Assembly (NCBI GenBank): GCA_027010905.1
Contig: JALVBA010000308.1
Location: forward strand, 1-18,878
DNA: 18,878 bases
Direction of reading: 5' to 3'
Source of the DNA: Marinilabiliaceae bacterium
GTDB taxonomy: Bacteria; Bacteroidota; Bacteroidia; Bacteroidales; Marinilabiliaceae
The translations under genes and the position numbers were made by a program. The notes under the pieces are model-generated. The model was not told where the DNA came from. It made no database searches and saw only the letters and a program-made list of their open reading frames with translations. Shown here piece by piece: positions 1 to 7,274 of the stretch (position 1 is the first letter of the stretch; each line of letters opens with the position of its first letter).

Positions 1-3
1 ATT

Positions 4-885
4 TTAAACTGTTTTTTGAAATATTGTTGGTTTTATATGTTCTAACGGAACATTCATCCCCGATAATGATTCGGAATGGCCAATGAAAAAGTATCCTCCC
101 GGTTTAAGAAAGCTACTTAATCGGGTTATTACCTTCTCCTGAGTCTCTCTGTCGAAATATATCAGCACATTACGACAGAAAATAACATCAAAAGAGCCCT
201 GGACATCATAGCTACCGTTTATCAGATTTACATATTTTAATGTTAAATTTTTTTGTAATACCGGATTAACTCTAACAGTTGGATTCTCTCTATCCTTACT
301 TTTCAGAAAATATTTTTTCTTGTAATCAAGAGGTATTAGTTCAACGTTGCTAGCTGCATAAACACCGCGGGCAGCCTTGTTCATAACATTATGCGAGATG
401 TCTGTTCCTTGTATTGAAAAGTTAAAATCGGGTTTCAACGCTTTAAATTCATTTAAAATAATCGAAATAGTATAAGGCTCTTCTCCACTTGAACAACCAG
501 CACTCCATACTTTAAAAAATGAGTTTGGGTTTTGTTCAGTATACTCAGGTAAAATTACATCCAAAAGGAAATTGAAATGAACCGGCTCTCTGAAAAAATT
601 AGTTTTGTTTGTTGTTACAACATTCAGGAAATTAAAAATCTCCTTCTGCTGACCCTCCTTACTAAAGAAGTAATCTTTATATTCGGAGTAGGAGTTCATG
701 TTTAAATCACGAATTCGTTTCAGTAATCTTCCCTGAAGCATTATTCGTTTAACAGGTGGCATCTTAATTCCGTACTGTGAATATATAAAAGAGCTGAAAA
801 CCTGAAAGTCTTTCTCCGAGAGCTCCTCTTTGAAGATATTCAAATCTTTATTTACAACCGTTTTTTGTCTATTCTCCTGAATCAT
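4..885 (-). CDS. cheR: Chemotaxis protein methyltransferase CheR
   Basis: A 293-residue protein that should use S-adenosylmethionine to methylate glutamates on chemoreceptors in the cytoplasm, providing the adaptation arm of chemotaxis. Residues about 15-95 form the helical CheR N-terminal domain. The methyltransferase domain follows: an FFRE motif at 97-100, the SAM-binding stretch WSAGCSSGEEPY at 127-138, CRNVLIYF at 237-244 and GHSES at 269-273. The beta-subdomain loop at about 193-205 seems as long as in E. coli CheR, which binds the receptor C-terminal pentapeptide; I compared it from memory. Length is normal for the family. The ATG at 885 lies 10 bases after the stop of the upstream cheW, and the gene is complete, with its TAA at the very edge of the window. 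It is the last visible gene of the minus-strand chemotaxis operon; cheB would be expected beyond base 1 but cannot be seen. Confidence 0.96.
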   Translation of the reverse strand: MIQENRQKTVVNKDLNIFKEELSEKDFQVFSSFIYSQYGIKMPPVKRIMLQGRLLKRIRDLNMNSYSEYKDYFFSKEGQQKEIFNFLNVVTTNKTNFFREPVHFNFLLDVILPEYTEQNPNSFFKVWSAGCSSGEEPYTISIILNEFKALKPDFNFSIQGTDISHNVMNKAARGVYAASNVELIPLDYKKKYFLKSKDRENPTVRVNPVLQKNLTLKYVNLINGSYDVQGSFDVIFCRNVLIYFDRETQEKVITRLSSFLKPGGYFFIGHSESLSGMNVPLEHIKPTIFQKTV

Positions 886-895
886 ACTATCTGCT

Positions 896-1375
896 CTATT
901 TTAAATTCTTAATTATTTTATCCAATGCTATAATATCTTTCTCCGAAAATATTTTGTTTGAATCAAGTATCATTACAAGGTTATTGTCCAGTTTGTATGT
1001 AGACGAAATGTAGGTTGGTTTATAATCGTTTTTCAGGGCTTTAATCTGCATTGGGTCGGTTTCAAAAACATCAGACACAGCATCAACAATAATTCCCACC
1101 TTTGAATTTGAATTTTTTTGCTCGTTGATTACCTCAAGAATTATGGTGCAGGTTTGCGGTGCAATAGTAATCTTACCTATATTGAATTTAGTGGCAGTAT
1201 CGATTAGTGGTATCACCTCATCCAGGTACTCAATAATTCCTGTCACATATGGCATTGACTCCGGAATACTTTTAGGTTCAGAGTACTCCTTAATCTCAAC
1301 TACCTTTTCAACATGAATGCCAAAAGCATTATCATTTACTTTAAATGTGAGATATGAGTTTGTACTTTGATTCAT
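896..1375 (-). CDS. cheW: CheW-like chemotaxis coupling protein (second copy)
   Basis: A 159-residue single-domain CheW-like protein, expected to bridge receptors and the CheA kinase in the membrane-associated array. The sequence shows the family pattern: an N-terminal strand (YLTFKVNDNAFGIHVEKV), a VTGIIEYLDEVIPLIDT segment corresponding to the usual VxGxxNLRGxxxPVxDL, and a VDAVSDVFE segment corresponding to VDxVxxV. The usual N-L-R/H-G residues are replaced by E-Y-L-D at about 48-52, so this copy diverges from the first cheW at 1394-1852. It lies 18 bases after that first copy and 10 bases before cheR, so co-transcription is very likely. Two coupling proteins in one operon may give different array partners or an altered stoichiometry; that is inference. 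A receptor- or CheV-like role is unlikely because no receiver domain is present. Confidence 0.9.
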   Translation of the reverse strand: MNQSTNSYLTFKVNDNAFGIHVEKVVEIKEYSEPKSIPESMPYVTGIIEYLDEVIPLIDTATKFNIGKITIAPQTCTIILEVINEQKNSNSKVGIIVDAVSDVFETDPMQIKALKNDYKPTYISSTYKLDNNLVMILDSNKIFSEKDIIALDKIIKNLK

Positions 1376-1393
1376 CAGTTTATTGTTTATTGT

Positions 1394-1852
1394 TTAATTT
1401 TCAATCTCTACCATTAGTTCTTCCAAATTAATCAGATGGATGAACTCTTTATCTATTCTTAATGTCCCCTTAAATGAAATATCAACAACCGTATTTTTAG
1501 CTGCTCCAATAATTGTATCCTGAAACTCAGAATCTTCGGTTAGAGTGAATACCCCTTTAACCTCATCAACTATCATTCCAATGTAGGAGCCTGTTTGGCC
1601 ATCAGAAGAGAGAATAATTATTACAGTATCCTTATTATTTTCGGGGTTTTCAATACCCATGATTTTTCTGAAATCGACAACCGGAATAATGTTACCATGA
1701 AGATTGATTACTCCAACAAAATAGTCTTTTGTGTTAGGGACATTGGTTACTTTTCCCAACTCCAGAATGTTGCGTACTGCATCAGTATCAAAGGCAAAAA
1801 GCTCCTCTTTGATGAAGAATGAGAGTATTGAGGTTATTTGCTTCTCAGTCAT
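1394..1852 (-). CDS. cheW: CheW chemotaxis coupling protein (first copy)
   Basis: A 152-residue protein consisting of one CheW domain, which should link the receptor signalling tip to the P5 domain of CheA. The canonical signature is well preserved: FAFDTDAVRNILEL near the N-terminus, VGVINLHGNIIPVVDF at about 46-61 and GMIVDEVKGV at about 92-101. Length is typical of stand-alone CheW. The ATG at 1852 is 7 bases from the cheA stop codon, and the order cheA-cheW-cheW-cheR marks one operon on the minus strand. This copy is the more canonical of the two and is the better candidate for the main array adaptor. Confidence in the family is high; which receptor it serves is inferred from the neighbouring receptor gene. 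Confidence 0.93.
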   Translation of the reverse strand: MTEKQITSILSFFIKEELFAFDTDAVRNILELGKVTNVPNTKDYFVGVINLHGNIIPVVDFRKIMGIENPENNKDTVIIILSSDGQTGSYIGMIVDEVKGVFTLTEDSEFQDTIIGAAKNTVVDISFKGTLRIDKEFIHLINLEELMVEIEN

Positions 1853-1859
1853 GGATAGT

Positions 1860-3893
1860 CTACTTTATGGTTTTATACTTGTGAATATCATTATAATAGA
1901 TCAGGCGATTAGTATCAATTACCAATGAGATAGTACCATCGCCCATAATTGAAGCACCGGAGATATTTTCCTGCTTTTTGAGGAATCGTCCCAATGGCTT
2001 AACTACTGTTTGATACTCACCAATAACATAATCTACAATCAGACCTACTTTTTTATCTTCATACTTCACCATGATAAGCTGGCTGTCGCTATGCTGCATA
2101 TCTGTCTCTTCAAATATCTCACGTAAATCGATGTATGAGTACTGCTCATCATCAATTATGGCTACTTTATTAAACGATTCGCCAAGCGTAATGTCATTTA
2201 CAGAGTATAGTTTTTCAACACTTGATATTGGAATAACATACTGGTTCTGTGCTATCTCAACTAACAGTCCGTCGATAATTGAGAGAGTTAATGGTAGTTC
2301 GAGGGTTAAGATGGTACCCTGTCCTATTTCCGACTCAATGGACACCTCGCCCCTTATGTCATTAATTTTTCGTTTTACCACGTCCATTCCAACACCTCTA
2401 CCAGAAATGCCTGAAACCTCAGTTCTTGTGGTAAAGCCACTTAAGAACACAAGATCAAAAATCTCTTTCTTTGTGAGTTCAGTGTTTTTATCTATCAGCC
2501 CTTTCTCAATAGCTTTCTTTCTGATAACATCCGGGTCAATTCCTTTACCGTCATCTTGTATCTTAATTATTACATTGGCTCCTGAGTAGAACGCTTTAAA
2601 AACGATGGTTCCTTTAGGTGCCTTCCCCTCTTTTATCCGCTCTTTGGGAGATTCAATTCCGTGGTCTACAGAGTTACGAATAATGTGCAGGAGAGGGTCG
2701 GTAAGGTTTTCGATGATATTTTTATCAAGTTCAATCTCACCCCCTTCAATAATAAAGTCAATCTCCTTGTTCATCTCTTTAGAGAGGTCTCTGACCAATC
2801 GTTGAAAGCGCATTAATTCGTTTTGAATAGGAATAAGACTAATTTCAAAAGCGTTATCTCTAAGCTGGCGTGATAGTTTTTGTATATTCTCAGCTAAGGC
2901 AACTATTGAGGGTTCTCCACTATTCTCGGCATAGAGTGATAATTGAGCCTGTATGGTAACCATCTCACTAACGAGGTTTACTAAATCATCAATCTTTGTT
3001 GAGGCTACTCTTATGCTTGATATTTTATGATCTTTAAAAAGATTCTTTTTTTTAATTGCGATTTTTGACTCTTTTTGATTTCCAAAATCAAGTTTTAGAA
3101 TGTCATCCTTTGCCAACAATCTCTCTTCTGTCTTAACGGCTTCAATTAACTCTTTCAGCTTTGGATGGGAAAGTATGTTATCTGTTGATATCTCAGTAAT
3201 CTCTGTGTCACACTCATCTTCAACAAAGATAAAGACATCTTTAATTTCGTTTAATGACTCATCGGTGTTCAGAATTACCTGCCATGAGCAATAGTTTGCT
3301 ACCGGGTTGAGATTGGCAAAATCAGGGACATTTTTAGTAACAGCAATAGTTATAGCATCGCCCAAAGCATGCAGGTCATCTAAAAGGAAGAGTGGATTTG
3401 TACCATTCTTTAATATCTCCTCATTTGGCAAAACAGTTACTAAATATGTTTTTGAACCATCAACAATAACATCATCGTTACTTGTTTCTTTAGCAGTCGG
3501 TTTCGATTCGGAGGAGGAAGAGGTGTACTTTTCAATATCTTTAATTAGGTCACTCTGCTCTTTAATATCTTCAGGAGACTTCAAATTACCGACACTTAAA
3601 ATATATTTAATGTGATCGATAGAATTAAAGGTTAGTGAGATAATATCTTGATTAGCACTCAGCTTATCATTCCTTATTAAATCAAAAATTGTTTCCAGAT
3701 GGTGGGTGAAATCACTCAGGTCGTTGAAACCAAACATAGCACCACCTCCCTTGAGAGAGTGCATTGCACGGAATATCCGCTCAATTATCTCATGGTTGCT
3801 CAGATCCTCCTCAAGAAGCAGTAAGGATTCTTCCAAATCCCTCACATTATCCTGAGCTTCCTCAACAAATTTTACCTTAAATTTATCAATCAT
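1860..3893 (-). CDS. cheA: Chemotaxis histidine kinase CheA
   Basis: A histidine kinase of about 677 residues that phosphorylates CheY, and CheB where present, under receptor control. From the chosen start: an N-terminal HPt (P1) domain with the phospho-accepting histidine in MHSLKGGG (H45), a central module at about 145-250 at the place of the CheY/CheB-binding P2 domain, the P3 dimerisation helices (VASTKIDDLVNLVSEMV), the P4 ATPase with N-box HIIRNSVDHG (403-412), G1-like DDGKGID and G2-like GRGVGMD, and a C-terminal CheW-like P5 domain. All key catalytic motifs are present, so it should be active. The ATG at 3893 gives MIDKF directly at the start of P1, as in family members. In-frame starts also exist upstream at 3920 and 3923 (ATG) and at 3938 (TTG), and could add up to 15 residues. 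It lies between cheY and cheW in one operon. Confidence 0.95.
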   Translation of the reverse strand: MIDKFKVKFVEEAQDNVRDLEESLLLLEEDLSNHEIIERIFRAMHSLKGGGAMFGFNDLSDFTHHLETIFDLIRNDKLSANQDIISLTFNSIDHIKYILSVGNLKSPEDIKEQSDLIKDIEKYTSSSSESKPTAKETSNDDVIVDGSKTYLVTVLPNEEILKNGTNPLFLLDDLHALGDAITIAVTKNVPDFANLNPVANYCSWQVILNTDESLNEIKDVFIFVEDECDTEITEISTDNILSHPKLKELIEAVKTEERLLAKDDILKLDFGNQKESKIAIKKKNLFKDHKISSIRVASTKIDDLVNLVSEMVTIQAQLSLYAENSGEPSIVALAENIQKLSRQLRDNAFEISLIPIQNELMRFQRLVRDLSKEMNKEIDFIIEGGEIELDKNIIENLTDPLLHIIRNSVDHGIESPKERIKEGKAPKGTIVFKAFYSGANVIIKIQDDGKGIDPDVIRKKAIEKGLIDKNTELTKKEIFDLVFLSGFTTRTEVSGISGRGVGMDVVKRKINDIRGEVSIESEIGQGTILTLELPLTLSIIDGLLVEIAQNQYVIPISSVEKLYSVNDITLGESFNKVAIIDDEQYSYIDLREIFEETDMQHSDSQLIMVKYEDKKVGLIVDYVIGEYQTVVKPLGRFLKKQENISGASIMGDGTISLVIDTNRLIYYNDIHKYKTIK

Positions 3894-3981
3894 AATGTTC
3901 TCAACATTTGTCGGGTACATCATCGAAATATTGAACAAAAGGGCTTCTTTTATTCAATATTAGTAACCCTGATTTTTACAA

Positions 3982-4347
3982 TTATCTCAACACTCTGGTG
4001 ATTGCACTTAGTAATTTAGCCGGAACAAACGGTTTAATAATCCAACCTGTGGCACCAGCCTGTTTAGCTTCCATCTTTTTTGCAGTTTGCGATTCTGTTG
4101 TAAGGAACAGGATTGGGATGTGCTTATACGCATCAATCTCTCTAGTTTTCCTTATCAACCCAAGCCCGTCGAGGTTTGGCATGTGTAAATCGGTAATTAC
4201 AATATCAATGGTACGTCCATCAAGAAACTGCAGGGCATCTTCGCCGTCAATTCCAATTAATACATTGTATCCTTCATTCTGAAGTGTAAAATTTACTACT
4301 TCGCGAATACTTTCTGAGTCATCAACAATAAGAACTGTTTTTGCCAT
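3982..4347 (-). CDS. cheY: Single-domain response regulator CheY
   Basis: A 121-residue stand-alone receiver domain, the phosphorylated output of CheA. All conserved receiver residues are visible: the acidic pair D9/D10 in LIVDDSES, the phospho-acceptor D53 in IVITDLHMP, T83 in LFLTTES and K105 in IIKPF. The position equivalent to E. coli CheY Tyr106 seems to be Trp102 (GATGWIIKPF), an aromatic substitution found in many CheY-like proteins. There is no output domain, so signalling should be by protein binding, for example to a flagellar motor or a gliding-related target; neither is encoded in the window. The gene lies between the STAS gene and cheA, with 24 bases to the former, and is transcribed with them. 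Confidence 0.93.
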   Translation of the reverse strand: MAKTVLIVDDSESIREVVNFTLQNEGYNVLIGIDGEDALQFLDGRTIDIVITDLHMPNLDGLGLIRKTREIDAYKHIPILFLTTESQTAKKMEAKQAGATGWIIKPFVPAKLLSAITRVLR

Positions 4348-4371
4348 AATCTAAAATATGTAGTATGGTTT

Positions 4372-4686
4372 TTAATTAAAAATTATTTTATTAAAATCTG
4401 CATTTGTCAAAATAAGATTTAAGTAATCCTTTATTTTGGCCGATACAGAAAAGTCAATCTCTTTATTTAAAGATGTTTTTTGTAATGAAATTACCAGTTG
4501 TATAAAAGTAAGATCAATATTATCAGGATTAGAGATATTGATGTGCAGATTTTTAGTAAAATCAACTCTCTCCTTAATTGTTGTGATAATATCTTCAATG
4601 TGATTAATCACCAGACTTCCCGAAAACTTAATAGTTAGTTTTTTCTGATCGTCTTTAAACTTTATTTCAAAAGGCTTTTTTTCCAT
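4372..4686 (-). CDS. STAS-domain protein in the chemotaxis operon
   Basis: A 104-residue protein that looks like a single STAS domain, the fold of anti-sigma-factor antagonists and related regulators. It has the alternating strand-helix pattern (LTIKFSGSLVINHIEDII at the start, LHINISNPDNIDLTFIQLVISL in the middle). The segment aligned with the phosphorylation loop reads I-D-L-T-F-I-Q (D58, T60); in SpoIIAA this place holds D-S-S-G, so Thr60 could be the modified residue but the classical serine is missing. No partner switching kinase or sigma factor is seen nearby. The position between the receptor and cheY, in the same operon, suggests a role in array assembly or as a signalling partner of CheA or CheY; that is inference. 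Similarity to STAS is judged by pattern only. Confidence 0.75.
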   Translation of the reverse strand: MEKKPFEIKFKDDQKKLTIKFSGSLVINHIEDIITTIKERVDFTKNLHINISNPDNIDLTFIQLVISLQKTSLNKEIDFSVSAKIKDYLNLILTNADFNKIIFN

Positions 4687-4716
4687 TATGTAGCTATTAT
4701 GCTCTTAACTGTATAA

Positions 4717-6447
4717 TTAAAATTTCTCGTAGTTATCAAGATTAAACTCTTTCCCGAGGTTAGTTATCGGTGAAGATTTTGGCTCGTCCTGATATTCAAT
4801 TTCAGGGTTTTTATCAATAGAAGTACTCGTTGTACTAGTATTGTTAGCTTCGAGTTCAGTGTTGTTGGGTGTTGACCCATCATTATCAAGGTTCAGATTG
4901 TTTTCGTTTATTTTAAAGAATCTGATAGCTTGATTTAATCCTGTTGCCAGTTCTGACAGCTGATTAGAGCTTTGTGTTAACTCATCCGATGAGGATGCAT
5001 TCTCTTGAGTAATCATATTTAGTTGCTGCATTGCCAGATTAATCTGTTCTGCACCTGTTTTCTGCTCCAAACTGGCAGCTGAAATCTCTTTAATTAACAG
5101 TGTGGTTTTTTTTATGTCGGGAACAAGCATCTTTGTTTTTTCTCCAGCTTCATTCGAAACCTTCAATCCGGTTTTAACTAACGATACAATCTCGTCAGCA
5201 GCACTCTTGCTACGCTCAGCCAACTTTTGTACCTCAGTGGCAACCACAGAGAATCCTCTGCCATGTTCACCTGCTCTGGCCGCTTCAACAGCAGCATTAA
5301 GTGCCAAAATATTTGTTCGGAAAGCAATGTCACTAATAACAGTTATTTTTTCAGAAATCAGCTTCATTGCATTAGCAGCTTCGGCTGACAATTCGTTCGC
5401 TATGTTTACATCCTTGGCTGTTTCAATGGTTATCTTCTCTGTTTTAACAGCATTCTCAGTATTCTGGTCAATGTTAGCAACCATCTCTTCTATCGATGTT
5501 GAAACCTCTTCGGCCGATGCAGCCTGTTCGGCTGATCCTTTAGAGAGTTGCAGTGAACTGCTTTTTAGTTGATGACCTGAAGAGACAAGTTTATTAGCAT
5601 TTTGCTTTATAAGAGCAACAATACCTTTAAGGTTTTCGGCCATCTTACCTAAGGCTTTTGCAAGATCTCCTATTTCATCTTCCTGATTTATGTTAACTTT
5701 AGCATCTAAGTTACCGCTTCCTATCGACTGAGCAAACTGAATCCCAGCTATAAGAGGTTTTACAATAGAGCTGTAAAGCATGTATCCTATCATTGCTGCT
5801 GAAATAGAAATAATTAAACTCATCACAATTATTATCCAGGAGAAATTAGTAAAACTTTTATTCATTTTTGTTAACACCAAATTACTTTGAGAAGAAAAAT
5901 CATTTGCAATCTTTTCAACATCAGTAATTATTTTGTCGCTGAGCGTGATTATCTCTCCGCCTTCCTGCACCTGAGGTTCAACCTCGAAAAGTATCATTGC
6001 ATCTTCATAAGCTTCAAACGAATTAAGGTTTTCCATTATATACTTTTGCATATCAAATAGATTCTCCACCTGCATGAAGATAGAGTCAACTTTTGCAATA
6101 TCCTTGCCATGTCCGGTCTTTTTCCAACGGTCGTAATAAGCTGTGATTTCCCCTTTTAAAGTGGTATAATCTTTATCTTGTAATTCTGTAAGGTGTACTT
6201 TGTCCGGAGTTCCTGATTGTTTGTCGATAAATACCCAGTTTTTTATTAACATCTTTGATTGGGCAATCAGTTGCGAAAGGTTATGCAAACTACTTGAAGA
6301 TGGCGAATAAACCTCGGTAAGTGTTTTGTTTAGCTTTTTACTTTTAGATAATGATACAGAAGTCCATACCTCATTTATTACTATTAATAATAGCATTATT
6401 CCAAATCCTGCAAGGAGCTTTTGTGCGATATTTAATTTAATTTTCAT
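4717..6447 (-). CDS. Transmembrane methyl-accepting chemotaxis receptor
   Basis: A 576-residue chemoreceptor. A first membrane segment (about 8-30) and a second (about 199-222) enclose a periplasmic part of roughly 168 residues that looks helical, like four-helix-bundle sensor modules. A HAMP linker follows (about 223-275), then the cytoplasmic methyl-accepting coiled coil with the conserved hairpin tip AFRTNILALNAAVEAARAGE (about 370-415), where Arg replaces the Gln of the usual AFQTN. A flexible Asn/Ser/Thr-rich tail ends in NYEKF, which resembles the CheR-binding NWETF of enteric receptors. The ATG at 6447 is preferred over the GTG one codon upstream. It starts 35 bases after a yfiR-like gene and precedes the STAS gene, so it is probably the dedicated input of this operon. 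The ligand cannot be told; the exported YfiR-like neighbours may be periplasmic partners. Confidence 0.93.
   Translation of the reverse strand: MKIKLNIAQKLLAGFGIMLLLIVINEVWTSVSLSKSKKLNKTLTEVYSPSSSSLHNLSQLIAQSKMLIKNWVFIDKQSGTPDKVHLTELQDKDYTTLKGEITAYYDRWKKTGHGKDIAKVDSIFMQVENLFDMQKYIMENLNSFEAYEDAMILFEVEPQVQEGGEIITLSDKIITDVEKIANDFSSQSNLVLTKMNKSFTNFSWIIIVMSLIISISAAMIGYMLYSSIVKPLIAGIQFAQSIGSGNLDAKVNINQEDEIGDLAKALGKMAENLKGIVALIKQNANKLVSSGHQLKSSSLQLSKGSAEQAASAEEVSTSIEEMVANIDQNTENAVKTEKITIETAKDVNIANELSAEAANAMKLISEKITVISDIAFRTNILALNAAVEAARAGEHGRGFSVVATEVQKLAERSKSAADEIVSLVKTGLKVSNEAGEKTKMLVPDIKKTTLLIKEISAASLEQKTGAEQINLAMQQLNMITQENASSSDELTQSSNQLSELATGLNQAIRFFKINENNLNLDNDGSTPNNTELEANNTSTTSTSIDKNPEIEYQDEPKSSPITNLGKEFNLDNYEKF
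4720..4734 (-). other. Putative CheR-tethering pentapeptide at receptor C-terminus
   Basis: The last five codons of the receptor encode N-Y-E-K-F. Known CheR-binding pentapeptides have aromatic residues at the second and fifth positions (NWETF, NWESF), and this sequence fits with Tyr and Phe. It follows a low-complexity linker of about 45 residues, the arrangement used by enteric receptors. Binding is inferred and not shown by the sequence. Confidence 0.6.
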
Positions 6448-6482
6448 CACTGGTTTTTTATTATTCGTAATATGTGTTTTCG

Positions 6483-6995
6483 TTATAAGTTTATGGCTGA
6501 TGCCATTGTTTCGAGCTTCGAGCTTATTTGTAGCCCCGACTTCTGAGCATTTGCTTTATGTATCTCAAATTTTAATTTATTATCTTTTATTACAAAGTTA
6601 ATTATTGACCCAAACTTAGTTGCTCCCTCCTTTTCGGTTACAACAAGGGTATTGTTCTTTCCAAGATTGTCGATAATTGTAGAGATATTTTTTGACAAAT
6701 TTATATTTGACGGAATATACAATACCTGACAATATGTAACTTCAGACGGAGATTTGAACTCTTTTATCACAATATTCTGGAATCCAAACTTTTTCCCCTT
6801 TGACAGGCTTTTTAACCAATCGAAAATCTCTTTGTTTTTTACAATACCTATAACAAAGTCTCCTTCTTTTGCAGCCTCATTCCATCCAATATACCGGATA
6901 AAATTAATTGTAAAAACAGCCTTGTATTTGACAACCTGACTTTGTGCCAAAAAAGGAAGTGTCAATATACCGATTGTTAATAATATCTTTTTCAT
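6483..6995 (-). CDS. YfiR-like (DUF4154) exported protein, copy next to the receptor
   Basis: A protein of about 170 residues with an N-terminal signal peptide (MKKILLTIGILTLPFLAQSQ, probable cut near residue 20), so it should be periplasmic. The mature part resembles the YfiR/DUF4154 family: YKAVFTINFIRYIGW near the start, FVIGIVKN, KKFGFQNIVIKEF, NNTLVVTEKEG and a C-terminal KLKFEIHKANAQKSGLQISSKL. YfiR in Pseudomonas is a periplasmic repressor of a membrane diguanylate cyclase, but no such enzyme is encoded here. The next gene downstream, 35 bases away, is the chemoreceptor, so this protein may regulate or feed that receptor; that is inference. I chose the ATG at 6995 because it begins the signal peptide directly; a GTG at 7001 would add two residues. 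It is a close paralogue of the gene at 7275-7805. Confidence 0.8.
   Translation of the reverse strand: MKKILLTIGILTLPFLAQSQVVKYKAVFTINFIRYIGWNEAAKEGDFVIGIVKNKEIFDWLKSLSKGKKFGFQNIVIKEFKSPSEVTYCQVLYIPSNINLSKNISTIIDNLGKNNTLVVTEKEGATKFGSIINFVIKDNKLKFEIHKANAQKSGLQISSKLETMASAINL
6562..6602. repeat. 41-bp exact repeat, copy 1 (within yfiR-like gene)
   Basis: These 41 bases are identical to 7354-7394 and lie at the same place in the two tandem yfiR-like genes, encoding the conserved NFVIKDNKLKFEI region. Similarity continues at a lower level on both sides. It reflects a gene duplication rather than a mobile repeat. Confidence 0.9.
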
Positions 6996-7151
6996 ATTCA
7001 CTTTATTAGTAATGAAAAGTTAAAATACTTTATCATTAATTGTTTTGTATAAGCTTGTTACGCAGATATGAATGAATAGTTACTTTTTTCTCTTTTTTAA
7101 AGGGGTTTTTGTAAATAATAGTCGTATAGAACGAATCTGTCAACACCGTTG

Positions 7152-7223
7152 ATTAAAAACCAAACAGGGTTACTCAACCAAAGGTATAACTAGCGGTATA
7201 GGTAACCCTGTTGTATTTTTAAT
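7152..7223 (-). terminator. Long hairpin, probable terminator of the upstream yfiR-like gene
   Basis: A perfect 11-bp inverted repeat (AACAGGGTTAC at 7163-7173 and its complement at 7202-7212) is flanked, after a 3x3-base internal bulge, by a further 8-bp pairing (ATTAAAAA at 7152-7159 with TTTTTAAT at 7216-7223). The apical loop is 28 bases and contains two GGTATA copies. Read on the minus strand the stem is followed by TTTGGTTTTTAAT, which suits an intrinsic terminator behind the gene at 7275-7805; read on the plus strand it is also followed by a T run. It splits the two yfiR-like genes into separate transcripts, or permits partial read-through. The long loop is unusual, so a structured regulatory RNA is an alternative. 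The rest of the 6996-7274 gap shows no clear promoter or small gene. Confidence 0.5.
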
Positions 7224-7245
7224 ACGAATCTTCAGTTTGGATAAA

Positions 7246-7261
7246 CGCTTTACTAAAAGCG
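7246..7261 (-). terminator. Small hairpin after the yfiR-like gene
   Basis: A 6-bp stem (CGCTTT at 7246-7251 with AAAGCG at 7256-7261) around a 4-base loop lies 13 bases beyond the stop codon of the gene at 7275-7805. On the minus strand it is followed only by TTTATCC, so it is weak on its own. It could act together with the larger hairpin downstream or protect the transcript's 3' end. Confidence 0.25.
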
Positions 7262-7274
7262 GAATGATCTTAGC

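Noticed and set aside
2071..2589. A 172-codon open frame on the plus strand inside cheA
   Set aside because: It lies entirely opposite the conserved ATPase and CheW-like domains of CheA, and its translation is serine-rich and low in recognisable motifs.
5102..5572. A 156-codon open frame on the plus strand inside the receptor gene
   Set aside because: It is antisense to the conserved methyl-accepting domain. The Ala/Ser-rich translation is a by-product of that coiled coil's codons.
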